From Mariniphaga sp. (GTDB lineage Bacteria > Bacteroidota > Bacteroidia > Bacteroidales > Prolixibacteraceae): a stretch of DNA of 32,924 nt. Positions 23,892 through 32,923 of this stretch are shown piece by piece. Each line of letters opens with the position of its first letter. The stretch's first letter is position 1. A model generated the notes under the pieces. It was not told the DNA's origin. It did not search any database and saw only the letters and a program-made list of their open reading frames with translations. The DNA lies in assembly GCA_010906965.1 (NCBI GenBank), contig JAAFHB010000032.1, positions 1-32,924 on the forward strand. The letters run 5' to 3'. The position numbers and the translations under genes were made by a program.

Positions 23892-24958
23892 TGATAATGA
23901 AAAAAATATTTATTTAAAAAAGAGCGGATCATCACCACGCCCATTACCAATTGTTGGGGAATGAAGTAAAGGAAACTATCCCATATCCGCTGATGGCTGG
24001 CTATTGCAACAAATAACCTGATCATTAAAAGCATAACAATATATGCAACAAAAATGTTGAAAGAAAAGGAAATTAGGACAGGAATAAAACCGAATGTTGT
24101 TATAAACCAAAATATGACAGCCAAAACAAAAGAATTTCCGAAGAAGGAAATGATATTCTTCGAAAAACCTCCAACCGCTTCGCCAAAACCGCTGTACATG
24201 CGACAACGGATCGATTCGTTGCCTAAATGACACGCAATGTGAATTTTATTGCCTTTGAAATAACGCGCTATTTCGATATCCTCTACTTTGCAATTTTTAA
24301 CGGTTTCGTGGGGGTTCAAACTTTTATAAATCGACGAATCAAAAAGCATAAATTGTCCGTTGGCAGCCGCTAATGACCGAAAAGAGGACCATTTTACCAG
24401 CGGTAAAGGAAGCAATGATAACAGGATATAATTCATAATGGGAACTGTCAATTTCTCACCTTTTGACATGACCATCTGTTTGGGGAAAACAGATAGTAAT
24501 CCGAGATGATATTTATCAGCATAGGCGACAGCAGATTGAATAGCATCGCCGCTAATTCGTACATCAGCATCCAGAAAAAGCAAATAATTACCATTTGCAT
24601 ATTCTGATAATGAATAACATGCAAAATTTTTCCCTAACCAACCTACGGGTAAACCACCCGATCTGACTAATTTAATCCGCGAATCATTTTCAGCCAAAGC
24701 GCTCACGACTTCAACAGTCTGGTCATCCGACTGATCGTCAAAAACAATAATTTCAATATTTTTGTAATTCTGGTTGATAAGATCGGTTAGAAGGACACCA
24801 ATGTTTTCCGCTTCGTTTCTGGCAGGAATTAATACCGAAATAAGAGGATATCCTTTATGAATACTCTTTAAAAGCTCAGGCTTGAAAATAAAGTTCGTGG
24901 CAGCAACCAATAATTGCATTGATGTAAAAACTAAGACAAATGCCGCGAGGTACAACAT
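23867..24958 (-). CDS. Family 2 glycosyltransferase, probable carotenoid glycosyltransferase (CruC-like)
   Basis: A GT-A enzyme of 363 residues. It has an N-terminal membrane helix, the start of the domain LISVLIPARNEAENIG (about residues 40-55), DDQSDD (about 75-80), the metal-binding LDADVR (about 133-138) and several membrane segments near the C-terminus. With the acyltransferase upstream and CruF-like gene, the arrangement recalls CruC/CruD in green sulfur bacteria, which glucosylate and acylate a carotenoid. ATG 24958 overlaps the stop of the acyltransferase gene (TGATG); a GTG one codon earlier is also possible. The acceptor is inferred from the operon. Confidence 0.82.
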   Translation of the reverse strand: MLYLAAFVLVFTSMQLLVAATNFIFKPELLKSIHKGYPLISVLIPARNEAENIGVLLTDLINQNYKNIEIIVFDDQSDDQTVEVVSALAENDSRIKLVRSGGLPVGWLGKNFACYSLSEYANGNYLLFLDADVRISGDAIQSAVAYADKYHLGLLSVFPKQMVMSKGEKLTVPIMNYILLSLLPLPLVKWSSFRSLAAANGQFMLFDSSIYKSLNPHETVKNCKVEDIEIARYFKGNKIHIACHLGNESIRCRMYSGFGEAVGGFSKNIISFFGNSFVLAVIFWFITTFGFIPVLISFSFNIFVAYIVMLLMIRLFVAIASHQRIWDSFLYFIPQQLVMGVVMIRSFLNKYFFHYQWKGRSIG

Positions 24959-25584
24959 CACGATTCGGATTTAAGGGAATTGTCTGCAATGCAACCACCG
25001 TAAAACAAATTATAGGCTTCCTGAATCGACTTTATATCAATACTATCCATTTTATATTCAGACACATAAATATAAAGGCCCGGTTTCCGGTTCGAGAAAT
25101 AGTTGATCAGGTTTGCCATGAAAAGAATGTGAATATCACTTCCGGTTTTTTTAAGAATATGGCCGATCCCCGATTCAAACTGAAAAGAGGTTTTATAAAG
25201 CGACTCTATTTTACCTTGTGGAAAAAGGAGCACCATATTTTCGCTTTCGCAAAGTAATTCAGCAGTGTAATTGATTGATTCGATGGTTTCCCGTGATTTT
25301 TTTCGGATTGAATATCCGCCCGTCTGATTAAAAAAGGAAAATCTCTTTAATTGTTCCTCAAGCATCATAAAATGAAACTTCCTCTTTAATATCTTAACAT
25401 TCAAGAACATTGCAAAGAAACCATCCCACCAGCTCACATGGTTTGCCAGCAATAAAACCGGCAGACCTTGATCATCAAACTCATTTTTCACTTCAACCTG
25501 GCCAAAATGCCTATGGATGATCCAACCAGCATACCACTTAAAAAATGGGTAGATAAAGAAATGATGTCTGGCTTTTAAAACCAT
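24958..25584 (-). CDS. PlsC-family acyltransferase, possible carotenoid glycoside acyltransferase (CruD-like)
   Basis: A 208-residue protein with the NHxSxxD motif of glycerolipid acyltransferases (NHVSWWD, about residues 48-54) and LLFPQGKIES, in place of the FPEG motif. The open frame runs from 25635, but that start would overlap the preceding gene by 46 bases. ATG 25584 (MVLKARHHFF) lies five bases after its stop and is preferred. It could esterify the sugar of a carotenoid glycoside, by analogy with CruD, or simply act on lysophosphatidic acid. Operon membership favours the former. Confidence 0.78.
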   Translation of the reverse strand: MVLKARHHFFIYPFFKWYAGWIIHRHFGQVEVKNEFDDQGLPVLLLANHVSWWDGFFAMFLNVKILKRKFHFMMLEEQLKRFSFFNQTGGYSIRKKSRETIESINYTAELLCESENMVLLFPQGKIESLYKTSFQFESGIGHILKKTGSDIHILFMANLINYFSNRKPGLYIYVSEYKMDSIDIKSIQEAYNLFYGGCIADNSLKSES

Positions 25585-25589
25585 GGGGG

Positions 25590-26246
25590 TTACTTTATGA
25601 AAATCAGAATAGCTGCGAAAAACAGGAACTGGCAAACAAAAATGGCCGATGCCAATGGATTTTCAGTTCTAACTTTTTTCCATTTTACAAGCCCATGAAA
25701 AATCAGCGCCAGAACAAACCATACGACATAGTTCTGAAGCGGAACTGAATTCCCATTCCAGTACCACATGTCAAGAAATGGAGCAACCTGTTCTAATACA
25801 ATATCATAAACAACCATAAGAGCAGAAGCTAATATAACTTGTAAAACTACCGGCAACTTGAACCGTTCCATAATTGATGCGCTGCAATACACAAGCATGG
25901 CCCAGTTAATTCCAATCATCAAAGGTGTACCGAACACTTTCAATCCCAAACCGCTGCCATAGATGTATTTCCCAAACACAATCTGCGTATTAACACCAAT
26001 AACTTCAATAATATAACTGACTAATATGATCGTAAAAAAGACAAATCGCGTATTCCCACTATGTAACGATTTATGAAACAGTAAAATAGCAACAAAACTT
26101 AAAAGTAGCGCAAATGGAATTAAAATAATAAAAAGGCGTTGAGTGAGTGGAATTCCAATTCCTGCAACTCCGACAGTGTAGAAAACGACAAATAAAATAA
26201 TGGTTTTCAACTTTTGCCGAAGTAAATATTTTGACATTATTTCCAT
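25590..26246 (-). CDS. Carotenoid biosynthesis membrane protein, CruF-like (PF04240)
   Basis: A hydrophobic protein of 218 residues with about seven membrane segments. The pattern GVNTQIVFGKYIYGSGLGLKVFGTPLMIGINWAML and later YDIVLEQVAPFLDMWYW is typical of the CruF family, which includes carotenoid 1',2'-hydratases that add water to the open (psi) end of gamma-carotene or lycopene. The frame is open from a TTG at 26264, which would overlap the cyclase stop by four bases. ATG 26246 or 26237 is also possible; I chose 26246. Confidence 0.8.
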   Translation of the reverse strand: MEIMSKYLLRQKLKTIILFVVFYTVGVAGIGIPLTQRLFIILIPFALLLSFVAILLFHKSLHSGNTRFVFFTIILVSYIIEVIGVNTQIVFGKYIYGSGLGLKVFGTPLMIGINWAMLVYCSASIMERFKLPVVLQVILASALMVVYDIVLEQVAPFLDMWYWNGNSVPLQNYVVWFVLALIFHGLVKWKKVRTENPLASAIFVCQFLFFAAILIFIK

Positions 26247-26260
26247 AACCGAATAGATTA

Positions 26261-26959
26261 TCAATTTATGGACCTCTTCGCAAAGAGTCCTTCTAATTTA
26301 TTAATTAATAACAGATTAAATAAAATTAAACTAAAAGCGTAACTGATGTCCTCAACCGGAACTGTAAATATCCGAATTCCAAGATTTTCAGAATTATTGT
26401 ACCAAACAACCTCTTCAGGTATAAAACTCCCGGTAAGCACAGAATTCACCATAAAGAACGGAATAAGAATAACCATAAAAGTAAGATAAAACCGGTTAAG
26501 TAAGTGCGATGAACCGAGAGATGCCAAAAAAATCGCAAAAATTGCAATACTTCCATAAATAGCCGTGTAGGCTTTTTCGGTATTCATTAATACGACGATC
26601 GCGAGACTAACAACTAAAACGAGAGATACAATCTTTGACTGCCAATTGGTTAAGCATATTTTTGGAAATAAATAGACGAGGGTATCGTGCAAAAATAAGC
26701 TGGCATATGGAATGACTATAAAAAATAACCACTCCTCTACCGGCAATTTAAGCAGTACAATATTTGAATGATATCGGGGATTAAATCCCCAAATCCCATA
26801 TTTTGTGAATAGAATATCACCCAGAATATAAAAAGAACCCACAACAACGAGCGATAATACAACAGATTTGATTTTTACGTAAAACTGAAGCTTCCGGTCG
26901 TAACTGTATATTAAGGGAATTAAAATTGCAAATATTTCCAGTGCCAGGTAAACGGACAT
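26261..26959 (-). CDS. Lycopene cyclase, CrtYcd/CarR type membrane protein
   Basis: A 232-residue protein with about seven membrane helices, made of two repeated halves. Each half has the PxE(E/D) motif of the heterodimer-type lycopene cyclases: LPVEEWLFFIVIPY (about residues 71-84) and VPVEDISYAFSLIL (about 200-213). In Actinobacteria the halves are separate (CrtYc, CrtYd); here they are one chain. The reaction is cyclisation of a lycopene end to a beta-ionone ring. With a CruF-like hydratase in the operon, a one-ring product is likely. Confidence 0.87.
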   Translation of the reverse strand: MSVYLALEIFAILIPLIYSYDRKLQFYVKIKSVVLSLVVVGSFYILGDILFTKYGIWGFNPRYHSNIVLLKLPVEEWLFFIVIPYASLFLHDTLVYLFPKICLTNWQSKIVSLVLVVSLAIVVLMNTEKAYTAIYGSIAIFAIFLASLGSSHLLNRFYLTFMVILIPFFMVNSVLTGSFIPEEVVWYNNSENLGIRIFTVPVEDISYAFSLILFNLLLINKLEGLFAKRSIN

Positions 26960-26991
26960 ACGACTTTTATTTAAAATGATTTCAGATTATC

Positions 26992-27558
26992 TTAAAAAAC
27001 GATCTCGCTACTATCTAATTGACGATCTGAAACGTACATGCCAATCCTTTCATACAATATTTTGAACCAAACAGTATATAAATCGGGATTTGAAATTACA
27101 TCTAAGTGTAAATCACTATAAGAAATTACTTTGCACTCCACTACCTCGTTTAGGTTCATTTGGGGAGATTCATCCGAAATACCAATAAAAACATGATCAA
27201 ATTCATGCTCTGTCAATTCATTATCAAGAAGTTCCTTGTATTTAAAACTGAATATTTCTTTGAGTTGACAATCAATTCCCATTTCTTCGGACAATCGTCT
27301 GTTTGCAGCCGCCAGGGATGACTCGTTTGGATACGGATGGCTGCAACTGGTATTGGTCCATAATCCTCCGGAATGATATTTATTAAAGGCCCTCCGCTGT
27401 AAAACCCAATTGCCTTGAGAGTTAATAACAAACACAGATACTGCCCTGTGAAGACATGCTTTGCGGTGAGCCTCCATTTTTTCCATCGATCCAATCGGAT
27501 TATCATTTTCGTCAACAAGAATTACAAAAGTCTCACCGACCAGAGAGTTTTCTTCCAT
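26992..27558 (-). CDS. idi: Isopentenyl-diphosphate delta-isomerase type 1
   Basis: A Nudix-fold enzyme of 188 residues that interconverts isopentenyl and dimethylallyl diphosphate. It has the metal ligands and active-site Cys in LHRAVSVFV (His 37) and TNTSCSHPYPNES (Cys 72, His 74), the Nudix-like RRLSEEMGI, and the acidic ELTEHEFDHVF. Its ATG follows directly on the stop of crtB, so translation is coupled, and it feeds precursor to the carotenoid pathway. Confidence 0.93.
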   Translation of the reverse strand: MEENSLVGETFVILVDENDNPIGSMEKMEAHRKACLHRAVSVFVINSQGNWVLQRRAFNKYHSGGLWTNTSCSHPYPNESSLAAANRRLSEEMGIDCQLKEIFSFKYKELLDNELTEHEFDHVFIGISDESPQMNLNEVVECKVISYSDLHLDVISNPDLYTVWFKILYERIGMYVSDRQLDSSEIVF

Positions 27559-28404
27559 TTAGATCATTTTAAGATGATATACGGCCAATGCCTTTCCAAG
27601 TAGCACCATTTTTCTCGTTCCGGATATTCGGATTCGTGTAGCTAATAATTTACTGGAAGGTGTATGGCGGATTTTATTCAGTAGTCGTTTATAATAAAAA
27701 TATGCAATAAGTACTGCAAGTTTTGCATCATCCGGCAGTTTTTGAATTCCCTTTCTGGCAGCTTGAAAATCAATTTCTATATCTTGAATGATCGCTTCTT
27801 TGACCTTGTCATCAAATGAACCATTCCCCATTTCCGGAAAATACTGTCTGTCCAAAAATTCAATATCACTCTTCAAATCGCGTAAAAAATTCACTTTCTG
27901 AAATGCCGATCCCAATCGTTTGGCCGGCAATTTTAGCGAAGTATACAATGCATTATCGCCGTTGGTAAAAACTTTAAGGCACATTAATCCGACAACGTCG
28001 GCTGATCCGTAAATATAGTCGTCAATCTCGGATTTGCTCTCGTATCTTGTTTTATACAGATCGGCTTTCATACTTTTCAGAAAAGCCTGAATCAGTTCAT
28101 CCGGAATTTGATAAAGCCTAACGATCATCTGAAATGAATGTAATATCGGATTCAGACTTATTCCGCTTTTGTAAGCTTCATAATAATCTGCTTCAAATTT
28201 TTCCAGAAGTGCTTCTTTATCAAATTGATCAAAGGAATCAACTATTTCGTCTGCATAACGGACAAAACCATAAATACTGTAGATTGCTTTCTGCACCTTT
28301 GCATCCAGAAAGCTTACAGCTATCGAAAATGAGGTACTGTAAGTTTTGGTTACCAACTTACTGGTTTCGTACGAAACATGATCATAGAGATTAACAGAAG
28401 CCAT
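27559..28404 (-). CDS. crtB: Phytoene synthase CrtB
   Basis: A squalene/phytoene synthase family protein of 281 residues that joins two geranylgeranyl diphosphates. The two Asp-rich motifs are DEIVD (52-56) and NFLRDLKSD (about 172-180), the latter followed by RQYFPEMG, where the family has R-x-YLP. The frame opens at 28428, but ATG 28404 (MASVNLYDH) matches the usual N-terminal length. It is the first gene of the eight-gene carotenoid operon. Confidence 0.92.
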   Translation of the reverse strand: MASVNLYDHVSYETSKLVTKTYSTSFSIAVSFLDAKVQKAIYSIYGFVRYADEIVDSFDQFDKEALLEKFEADYYEAYKSGISLNPILHSFQMIVRLYQIPDELIQAFLKSMKADLYKTRYESKSEIDDYIYGSADVVGLMCLKVFTNGDNALYTSLKLPAKRLGSAFQKVNFLRDLKSDIEFLDRQYFPEMGNGSFDDKVKEAIIQDIEIDFQAARKGIQKLPDDAKLAVLIAYFYYKRLLNKIRHTPSSKLLATRIRISGTRKMVLLGKALAVYHLKMI

Positions 28405-28495
28405 CGCGCCCGGATTGAAAATTAACACTTTTCATAAGTATCTGTTTAAATAACGATAAGACTTATTAAACAACGAAAATGCCTAAAAAGTTCAT

Positions 28496-28527
28496 CAAAG
28501 TATTCGTACAGGAAGAATGTGACGCAA
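28496..28527 (-). promoter_or_regulatory. Candidate promoter of the carotenoid operon
   Basis: On the minus strand TTG (28525-28527), 21 bases, then ATACTTTG (28496-28503). The -7 element departs from TAnnTTTG at its first two bases, so it is weak. It is the only candidate in the 111-base gap between kup and crtB, and no terminator is visible after kup; read-through from kup is possible. Confidence 0.35.
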
Positions 28528-28539
28528 TATAGCTATTAA

Positions 28540-30495
28540 TTAAATTGGCAAGTCCTTGTTAACTCTAATAATTCTCTTTTTGATCTGCTGGTCAATTACA
28601 ATAGGTACTTTCTCCTCAATCACATTCGACGAATCGAGTCCAAGTGCCTTTACGTCAGTAATACTCAATCGTCTGACAAAATTATGAAGTGTCATAATAA
28701 ATATCTTCAGAGGAGGTAACTTGTAATCACTAATCAGTATCCTATCAAGGTTAACGTAAAGAAAATCAGCTGGTATTGCGTGTGCCTTGAGCGATTCGTA
28801 TTGACTTACCATACTGACTTCGCCACTCTTCACCAAATCTTCAATCACCTCCTTAAAGTACAGATTAATCTTACGTTCAATTTTGAAACCCAATCTGAAA
28901 TCAACTTTGATCAAAACTCCGGGGATCATATGATGAACCACGTACTCAAAGGTATTGGGCGTTTCAAGACTATCGATATGGAGGAACCAATAAGTGCTGG
29001 CCCTTTTGGGATGTTTATTGAAGATTGAATACATGATTTTCGATTCAATCTGGTCAACTCGATTTGCCTTGGTGATATAAACCAGATTAGTCGCAATTTT
29101 AGCAACAGAAGAATCGTTACTAAGGGCTTTAAAGATATCCGGGTCCTTCTTGAAATTCACAAAACTAATGTACTGGTTCTTGATTTTCCGTCCAAAATAC
29201 CATCCGTACATCACCAGGAAGAAGGCAAAAGCCAAAGCGATCGTCAACCATCCTCCATTTGAAAATTTGTGGAGGTTAGCATACAAAAATGTTCCTTCAA
29301 TTGAAAGAAAGACCATTAGCATCAAGACAATAAGAAAAGGATTTACCCTGCGGAGTCTTAGATGAAACGACAAGAGCAAAGTTGTCATTATCATCGTAAT
29401 AGTAATTGAAAGACCGTATGCTGCTTCCATTCTCGAAGATTCGCCAAAGTAAATTACCACAAATGTACAGGCGATCCAAAGAAACCAGTTGACAAAAGGA
29501 ATATAAACCTGTCCCTTAATGTCGGTTGGATACGAGATTCGGACCTTTGGCCAAATATTCAGCGAAACGGCTTCACTAATAATCGTATACGATCCGCTGA
29601 TTAATGCCTGACTTGCAATGACAGAGGCTGCCGTTGCAATAAATACACCGGGAAGAATAAACCATTGGGGCATAATCGCATAAAACGGATTAGTGCTGGT
29701 CATCGTGTCGAGATGGTGAATCAGGAAAGCACCTTGTCCGAAATAATTGATGAGCAAGGCCGTTTTCACAAATATCCACGAAATACGGATATTTTTAATA
29801 CCACAATGGCCGAGATCTGAATATAACGCTTCCGCGCCTGTTGTTGCCAAAAATACGGCTCCCAGAAGCACAACCGCATTTGGGAAGGTGCTAATAAACC
29901 GTATGGCATACATTGGATTTATTGCAGCCAAAACACCTGGATCCTGAATCAGATAACTCATACCTAATACGGCAAGCATCGAGAACCAAATCAGCATTAC
30001 AGGTCCAAAAACCTTTCCCATAAAGCCGGTTCCGAATTGCTGGAAAAAGAAAAGACCAGACAAGATGGTGATTACAACAGGAACAACAGGGATGTTCGGA
30101 TGAATCAGTCGTAAACCTTCAACCGCAGATGTAACTGTAATTGCAGGAGTTATTACACCGTCTGCCAATAATGCACTTCCGCCAATCATCGTAATTATCG
30201 CCACCCAATTATTCTTTCGCCGGATCAGCGCAAATAGTGCAAAAATACCGCCTTCTCCATGGTTATCAGCCCGAAGCGTGATAATTACATACTTGACTGT
30301 AGTTTGAAGGGTAAGGGTCCAGAATACGCAGGATAAGGCTCCAAAGATTAAAAACTCATTGTACTCGGTAGAAGCATTGATGATTGCTTTGATGGTATAA
30401 AGTGGGCTTGTACCCAGATCGCCAAATACAATTCCTAAAGTAATGATCAAGCCAGCAGCAGAAACCTTACCTATTCCGGTATGTTGTTTATTCAT
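28540..30495 (-). CDS. kup: KUP-family potassium uptake transporter
   Basis: A 651-residue protein with about twelve membrane helices in the first 430 residues and a soluble C-terminal part. The N-terminal signature GIVFGDLGTSPLYTIKAI (about residues 21-38) and the segments NHGEGGIFALFALIRR (77-92) and GSALLADGVITPAITVTSAVEGL identify the KUP/HAK/KT family. These take up K+ with protons through the inner membrane. It appears unrelated to the sulfur or carotenoid genes. Confidence 0.95.
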   Translation of the reverse strand: MNKQHTGIGKVSAAGLIITLGIVFGDLGTSPLYTIKAIINASTEYNEFLIFGALSCVFWTLTLQTTVKYVIITLRADNHGEGGIFALFALIRRKNNWVAIITMIGGSALLADGVITPAITVTSAVEGLRLIHPNIPVVPVVITILSGLFFFQQFGTGFMGKVFGPVMLIWFSMLAVLGMSYLIQDPGVLAAINPMYAIRFISTFPNAVVLLGAVFLATTGAEALYSDLGHCGIKNIRISWIFVKTALLINYFGQGAFLIHHLDTMTSTNPFYAIMPQWFILPGVFIATAASVIASQALISGSYTIISEAVSLNIWPKVRISYPTDIKGQVYIPFVNWFLWIACTFVVIYFGESSRMEAAYGLSITITMIMTTLLLSFHLRLRRVNPFLIVLMLMVFLSIEGTFLYANLHKFSNGGWLTIALAFAFFLVMYGWYFGRKIKNQYISFVNFKKDPDIFKALSNDSSVAKIATNLVYITKANRVDQIESKIMYSIFNKHPKRASTYWFLHIDSLETPNTFEYVVHHMIPGVLIKVDFRLGFKIERKINLYFKEVIEDLVKSGEVSMVSQYESLKAHAIPADFLYVNLDRILISDYKLPPLKIFIMTLHNFVRRLSITDVKALGLDSSNVIEEKVPIVIDQQIKKRIIRVNKDLPI

Positions 30496-30541
30496 AAAGA
30501 TTAAACTATTAATCTGTCCGATTTTTTTGGTGAAACGTTGG

Positions 30542-30549
30542 CAAAAGTA
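30542..30549 (-). promoter_or_regulatory. Candidate -7 element of kup
   Basis: The minus strand reads TACTTTTG, an exact TAnnTTTG match 47 bases before the kup start. The -33 partner is not convincing. Confidence 0.4.
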
Positions 30550-30689
30550 ATCACCAATTTGATGAATTATCCTGTTGTATTTTGAAAAAGAAAATAAAAA
30601 GGAGATTCCAGCAACCTAAAAAAAGCTATCTAATTCTCCATAAGACAGATAACTGTCATAAATCACACATTAAATAATTAATAAATGTT

Positions 30690-30725
30690 AAAAAAAGAGC
30701 CGATTTCAACAGAAACCAGCTCTTT
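30690..30725 (-). terminator. Terminator after serS
   Basis: Read on the minus strand, AAAGAGC pairs with GCTCTTT (30719-30725 with 30694-30700), with an inner GGTTTC/GAAATC extension and a TGTT loop, followed by a T-run. It ends serS 20 bases after its stop. Confidence 0.85.
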
Positions 30726-30744
30726 GCACAGAATCAAATTCTGT

Positions 30745-32022
30745 TTATATGATTATTTCGCAACCACCTAAATAAGGGATTAGGACTTTGGGAACACGAA
30801 TCCCATCAGCTGTTTGGTAATTTTCGAGAATCGCAGCAACGATTCGTGGCAACGCCAGAGCACTGCCATTTAAAGTGTGCGCAATCTGTGGTTTGGCATG
30901 TCCCTCCTCACGAAAGCGAAGTTTTAACCGCGTAGCCTGAAATGATTCAAAGTTTGAAACCGAAGATACCTCAAGCCACCGTTCCTGGGCAGCAGACCAA
31001 ACTTCAAAGTCGTAAGTGATTGCAGAGGTAAATCCCATATCGCCGCCACACAGACGTAATATGCGATAAGGCAATTCTAGCTTTTCGACAAGTGTCTGTA
31101 CATATGCCACCATAGCATTCAACGAATCATACGATTTATCGGGATGGGCGATCTGAACAATCTCCACTTTATCGAATTGGTGCAAACGATTCAATCCACG
31201 CACATCTTTTCCATACGATCCGGCTTCACGGCGAAAACAGGCAGAATAAGCCGCTGTCTTGATTGGCAGATCTTTTGCCTCAACAATCACATCACGGAAA
31301 ATATTGGTAACCGGTACTTCGGCTGTAGGGATCAAATAAAGGTTGTCGGTTTTATCATGGTACATTTGCCCCTCTTTATCGGGAAGTTGTCCTGTACCAA
31401 ACCCCGAAGCTTCATTCACAAGGTAAGGTGGCTGAACCTCAAGATATCCATTTTCACGTGCCTGATCAAGAAAAAAGTTGATTAATGCCCGCTGAATTCT
31501 GGCTCCATAACCTTTGTAAACCGGAAAACCAGCACCAGTAATCTTTACACCAAGCTCAAAATCAATCAAATCGTATTGAGTAGCCAATTCCCAGTGCGGT
31601 TTAGCTCCTTCGGGCAAAACCGGCATTTTACCACCAGTGGCAACAATCAGATTATCCTCAGCGCCTTTACCTACCGGAACCAGTGGAGATGGGAGATTTG
31701 GAAGTAATACCTGGAGTTGAGCAAGTTCTGCATCAATTACATCAAACTCACTTTCCAGATTTTTAATCTGATCCTTTAGTTCTACTGTTTTCTCTTTAGC
31801 GGAATTGGCTTCAGAAGACTTTCCATCTTTAAATAGTTGTCCAATCTCTTTAGAGAGCTGGTTCATTTCAGCTTTTTGGGTTTCAGCCAAGGTTTGTACC
31901 TCATTGCGTCTTTTGTAAAGTGCAATTACTTTTCCCACAATTGTACGCGCATCAAACCGCTTTACAGCAAGACGTTCAATGACCAACTCTGGATTTTCCT
32001 GTATGAATTTTAAATTTAGCAT
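30745..32022 (-). CDS. serS: Seryl-tRNA synthetase
   Basis: A 425-residue class II synthetase. The N-terminal coiled coil that grips tRNA-Ser covers about residues 25-110 (RRNEVQTLAETQKAEMNQL...). The catalytic core has motif 2, FRREAGSYGKDVRG, followed by LHQFDKVE, and motif 3, NGSALALPRIVAAILENYQ, close to the C-terminus. Length and layout are normal for bacterial SerRS. Confidence 0.96.
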   Translation of the reverse strand: MLNLKFIQENPELVIERLAVKRFDARTIVGKVIALYKRRNEVQTLAETQKAEMNQLSKEIGQLFKDGKSSEANSAKEKTVELKDQIKNLESEFDVIDAELAQLQVLLPNLPSPLVPVGKGAEDNLIVATGGKMPVLPEGAKPHWELATQYDLIDFELGVKITGAGFPVYKGYGARIQRALINFFLDQARENGYLEVQPPYLVNEASGFGTGQLPDKEGQMYHDKTDNLYLIPTAEVPVTNIFRDVIVEAKDLPIKTAAYSACFRREAGSYGKDVRGLNRLHQFDKVEIVQIAHPDKSYDSLNAMVAYVQTLVEKLELPYRILRLCGGDMGFTSAITYDFEVWSAAQERWLEVSSVSNFESFQATRLKLRFREEGHAKPQIAHTLNGSALALPRIVAAILENYQTADGIRVPKVLIPYLGGCEIII

Positions 32023-32132
32023 ATCTAATAACCTATTTGTCTTTACTTTGCGTCATTTCGCGAAATATAAATACTCTTGAATAAGAGGAAATTCACGAAT
32101 TCATTTTTATCGTAAATCCGTTTAGAGTGGAA

Positions 32133-32140
32133 CAAAAGTA
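32133..32140 (-). promoter_or_regulatory. Candidate -7 element of serS
   Basis: The minus strand reads TACTTTTG, 111 bases before the serS start and just past the rpmA terminator stem. No -33 partner is clear. Confidence 0.35.
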
Positions 32141-32144
32141 CAAA

Positions 32145-32188
32145 TAAAAATCTCCTGCTTCATTACCAGGGTAACAAAACAGGAGATT
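32145..32188 (-). terminator. Terminator after rplU-rpmA
   Basis: AATCTCCTG and CAGGAGATT (9 bp; plus-strand 32149-32157 and 32180-32188) form a perfect stem, followed on the minus strand by TTTTT. It ends the ribosomal protein operon 25 bases after rpmA. Confidence 0.85.
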
Positions 32189-32212
32189 AATATCGTTTTC
32201 CTAAATCCGGAT

Positions 32213-32479
32213 TTACTCTACAGATTTAAAAGGGAGAACAGAAACGTATGATTTGTCATTTCTCTTCTTGCGGAATTCAACAGTACCATCGATCAACGCA
32301 AAAAGCGTATGATCTCTGCCAATTCCAACATTTGCTCCGGGATGATGTGAAGTTCCGCGCTGACGAATAAGAATATTACCAGCAGTAGCAGCTTGTCCAC
32401 CATAAATCTTTACGCCCAGGCGTTTGCTTTCTGATTCGCGGCCGTTCTTCGAACTACCCGCTCCTTTTTTATGTGCCAT
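32213..32479 (-). CDS. rpmA: 50S ribosomal protein L27
   Basis: This 88-residue protein starts [24 protein letters not shown], the N-terminus that reaches towards the peptidyl-transferase centre, and continues with [29 protein letters not shown], diagnostic of L27. It has no N-terminal extension needing cleavage, unlike Firmicutes L27. It is 19 bases after rplU, the usual pair. Confidence 0.98.
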   Translation of the reverse strand: MAHKKGAGSSKNGRESESKRLGVKIYGGQAATAGNILIRQRGTSHHPGANVGIGRDHTLFALIDGTVEFRKKRNDKSYVSVLPFKSVE

Positions 32480-32498
32480 GGATAATTTTTTTTAAAAT

Positions 32499-32810
32499 TT
32501 ACGCTAAAATGTCAGTAATTTGAATTTGTGTCAGGTATTGACGATGACCGTTTTTCTTCTTGTAACCCTTACGGCGTTTTTTCTTGAAAACGATCACTTT
32601 GTCACCCTTGAGATGCTTAAGCACCGTTGCAGTGATTTTTGCACCCTCAACAACAGGAGCACCAATACTGATAACACCTTCATTGTCAATTAGTAATACT
32701 CTGTCGAAAGACACATCCGCTCCTTCATCCTGTGGAAGGCGGTGCACGTAAACCTTTCTTTCTTTCTCAACCTTAAACTGTTGTCCGGCGATTTCTACAA
32801 TTGCGTACAT
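32499..32810 (-). CDS. rplU: 50S ribosomal protein L21
   Basis: The 103-residue protein begins MYAIVEIAGQQFKVEKERKVYVHRLP and has the basic C-terminal KKKRRKGYKKKNGHRQYLTQIQI typical of L21, which binds 23S rRNA. It is the first gene of the rplU-rpmA operon. Confidence 0.98.
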   Translation of the reverse strand: MYAIVEIAGQQFKVEKERKVYVHRLPQDEGADVSFDRVLLIDNEGVISIGAPVVEGAKITATVLKHLKGDKVIVFKKKRRKGYKKKNGHRQYLTQIQITDILA

Positions 32811-32891
32811 TCTTACAATTTATTTTATTTGGGTCCGGCTGGCGGGAAACCTACATCTCCTCTTTTAGAGCCATCCTGAACAATTGGAGTG

Positions 32892-32923
32892 CAAAAGTAA
32901 TCATTCTGATTTATACTACCAAA
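32892..32923 (-). promoter_or_regulatory. Promoter of rplU-rpmA
   Basis: On the minus strand TTTG (32920-32923), 20 bases, then TACTTTTG (32892-32899): full consensus. It leaves a leader of roughly 75 bases before rplU with some short stems, possibly an autoregulatory site, but nothing I can name. Confidence 0.75.
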
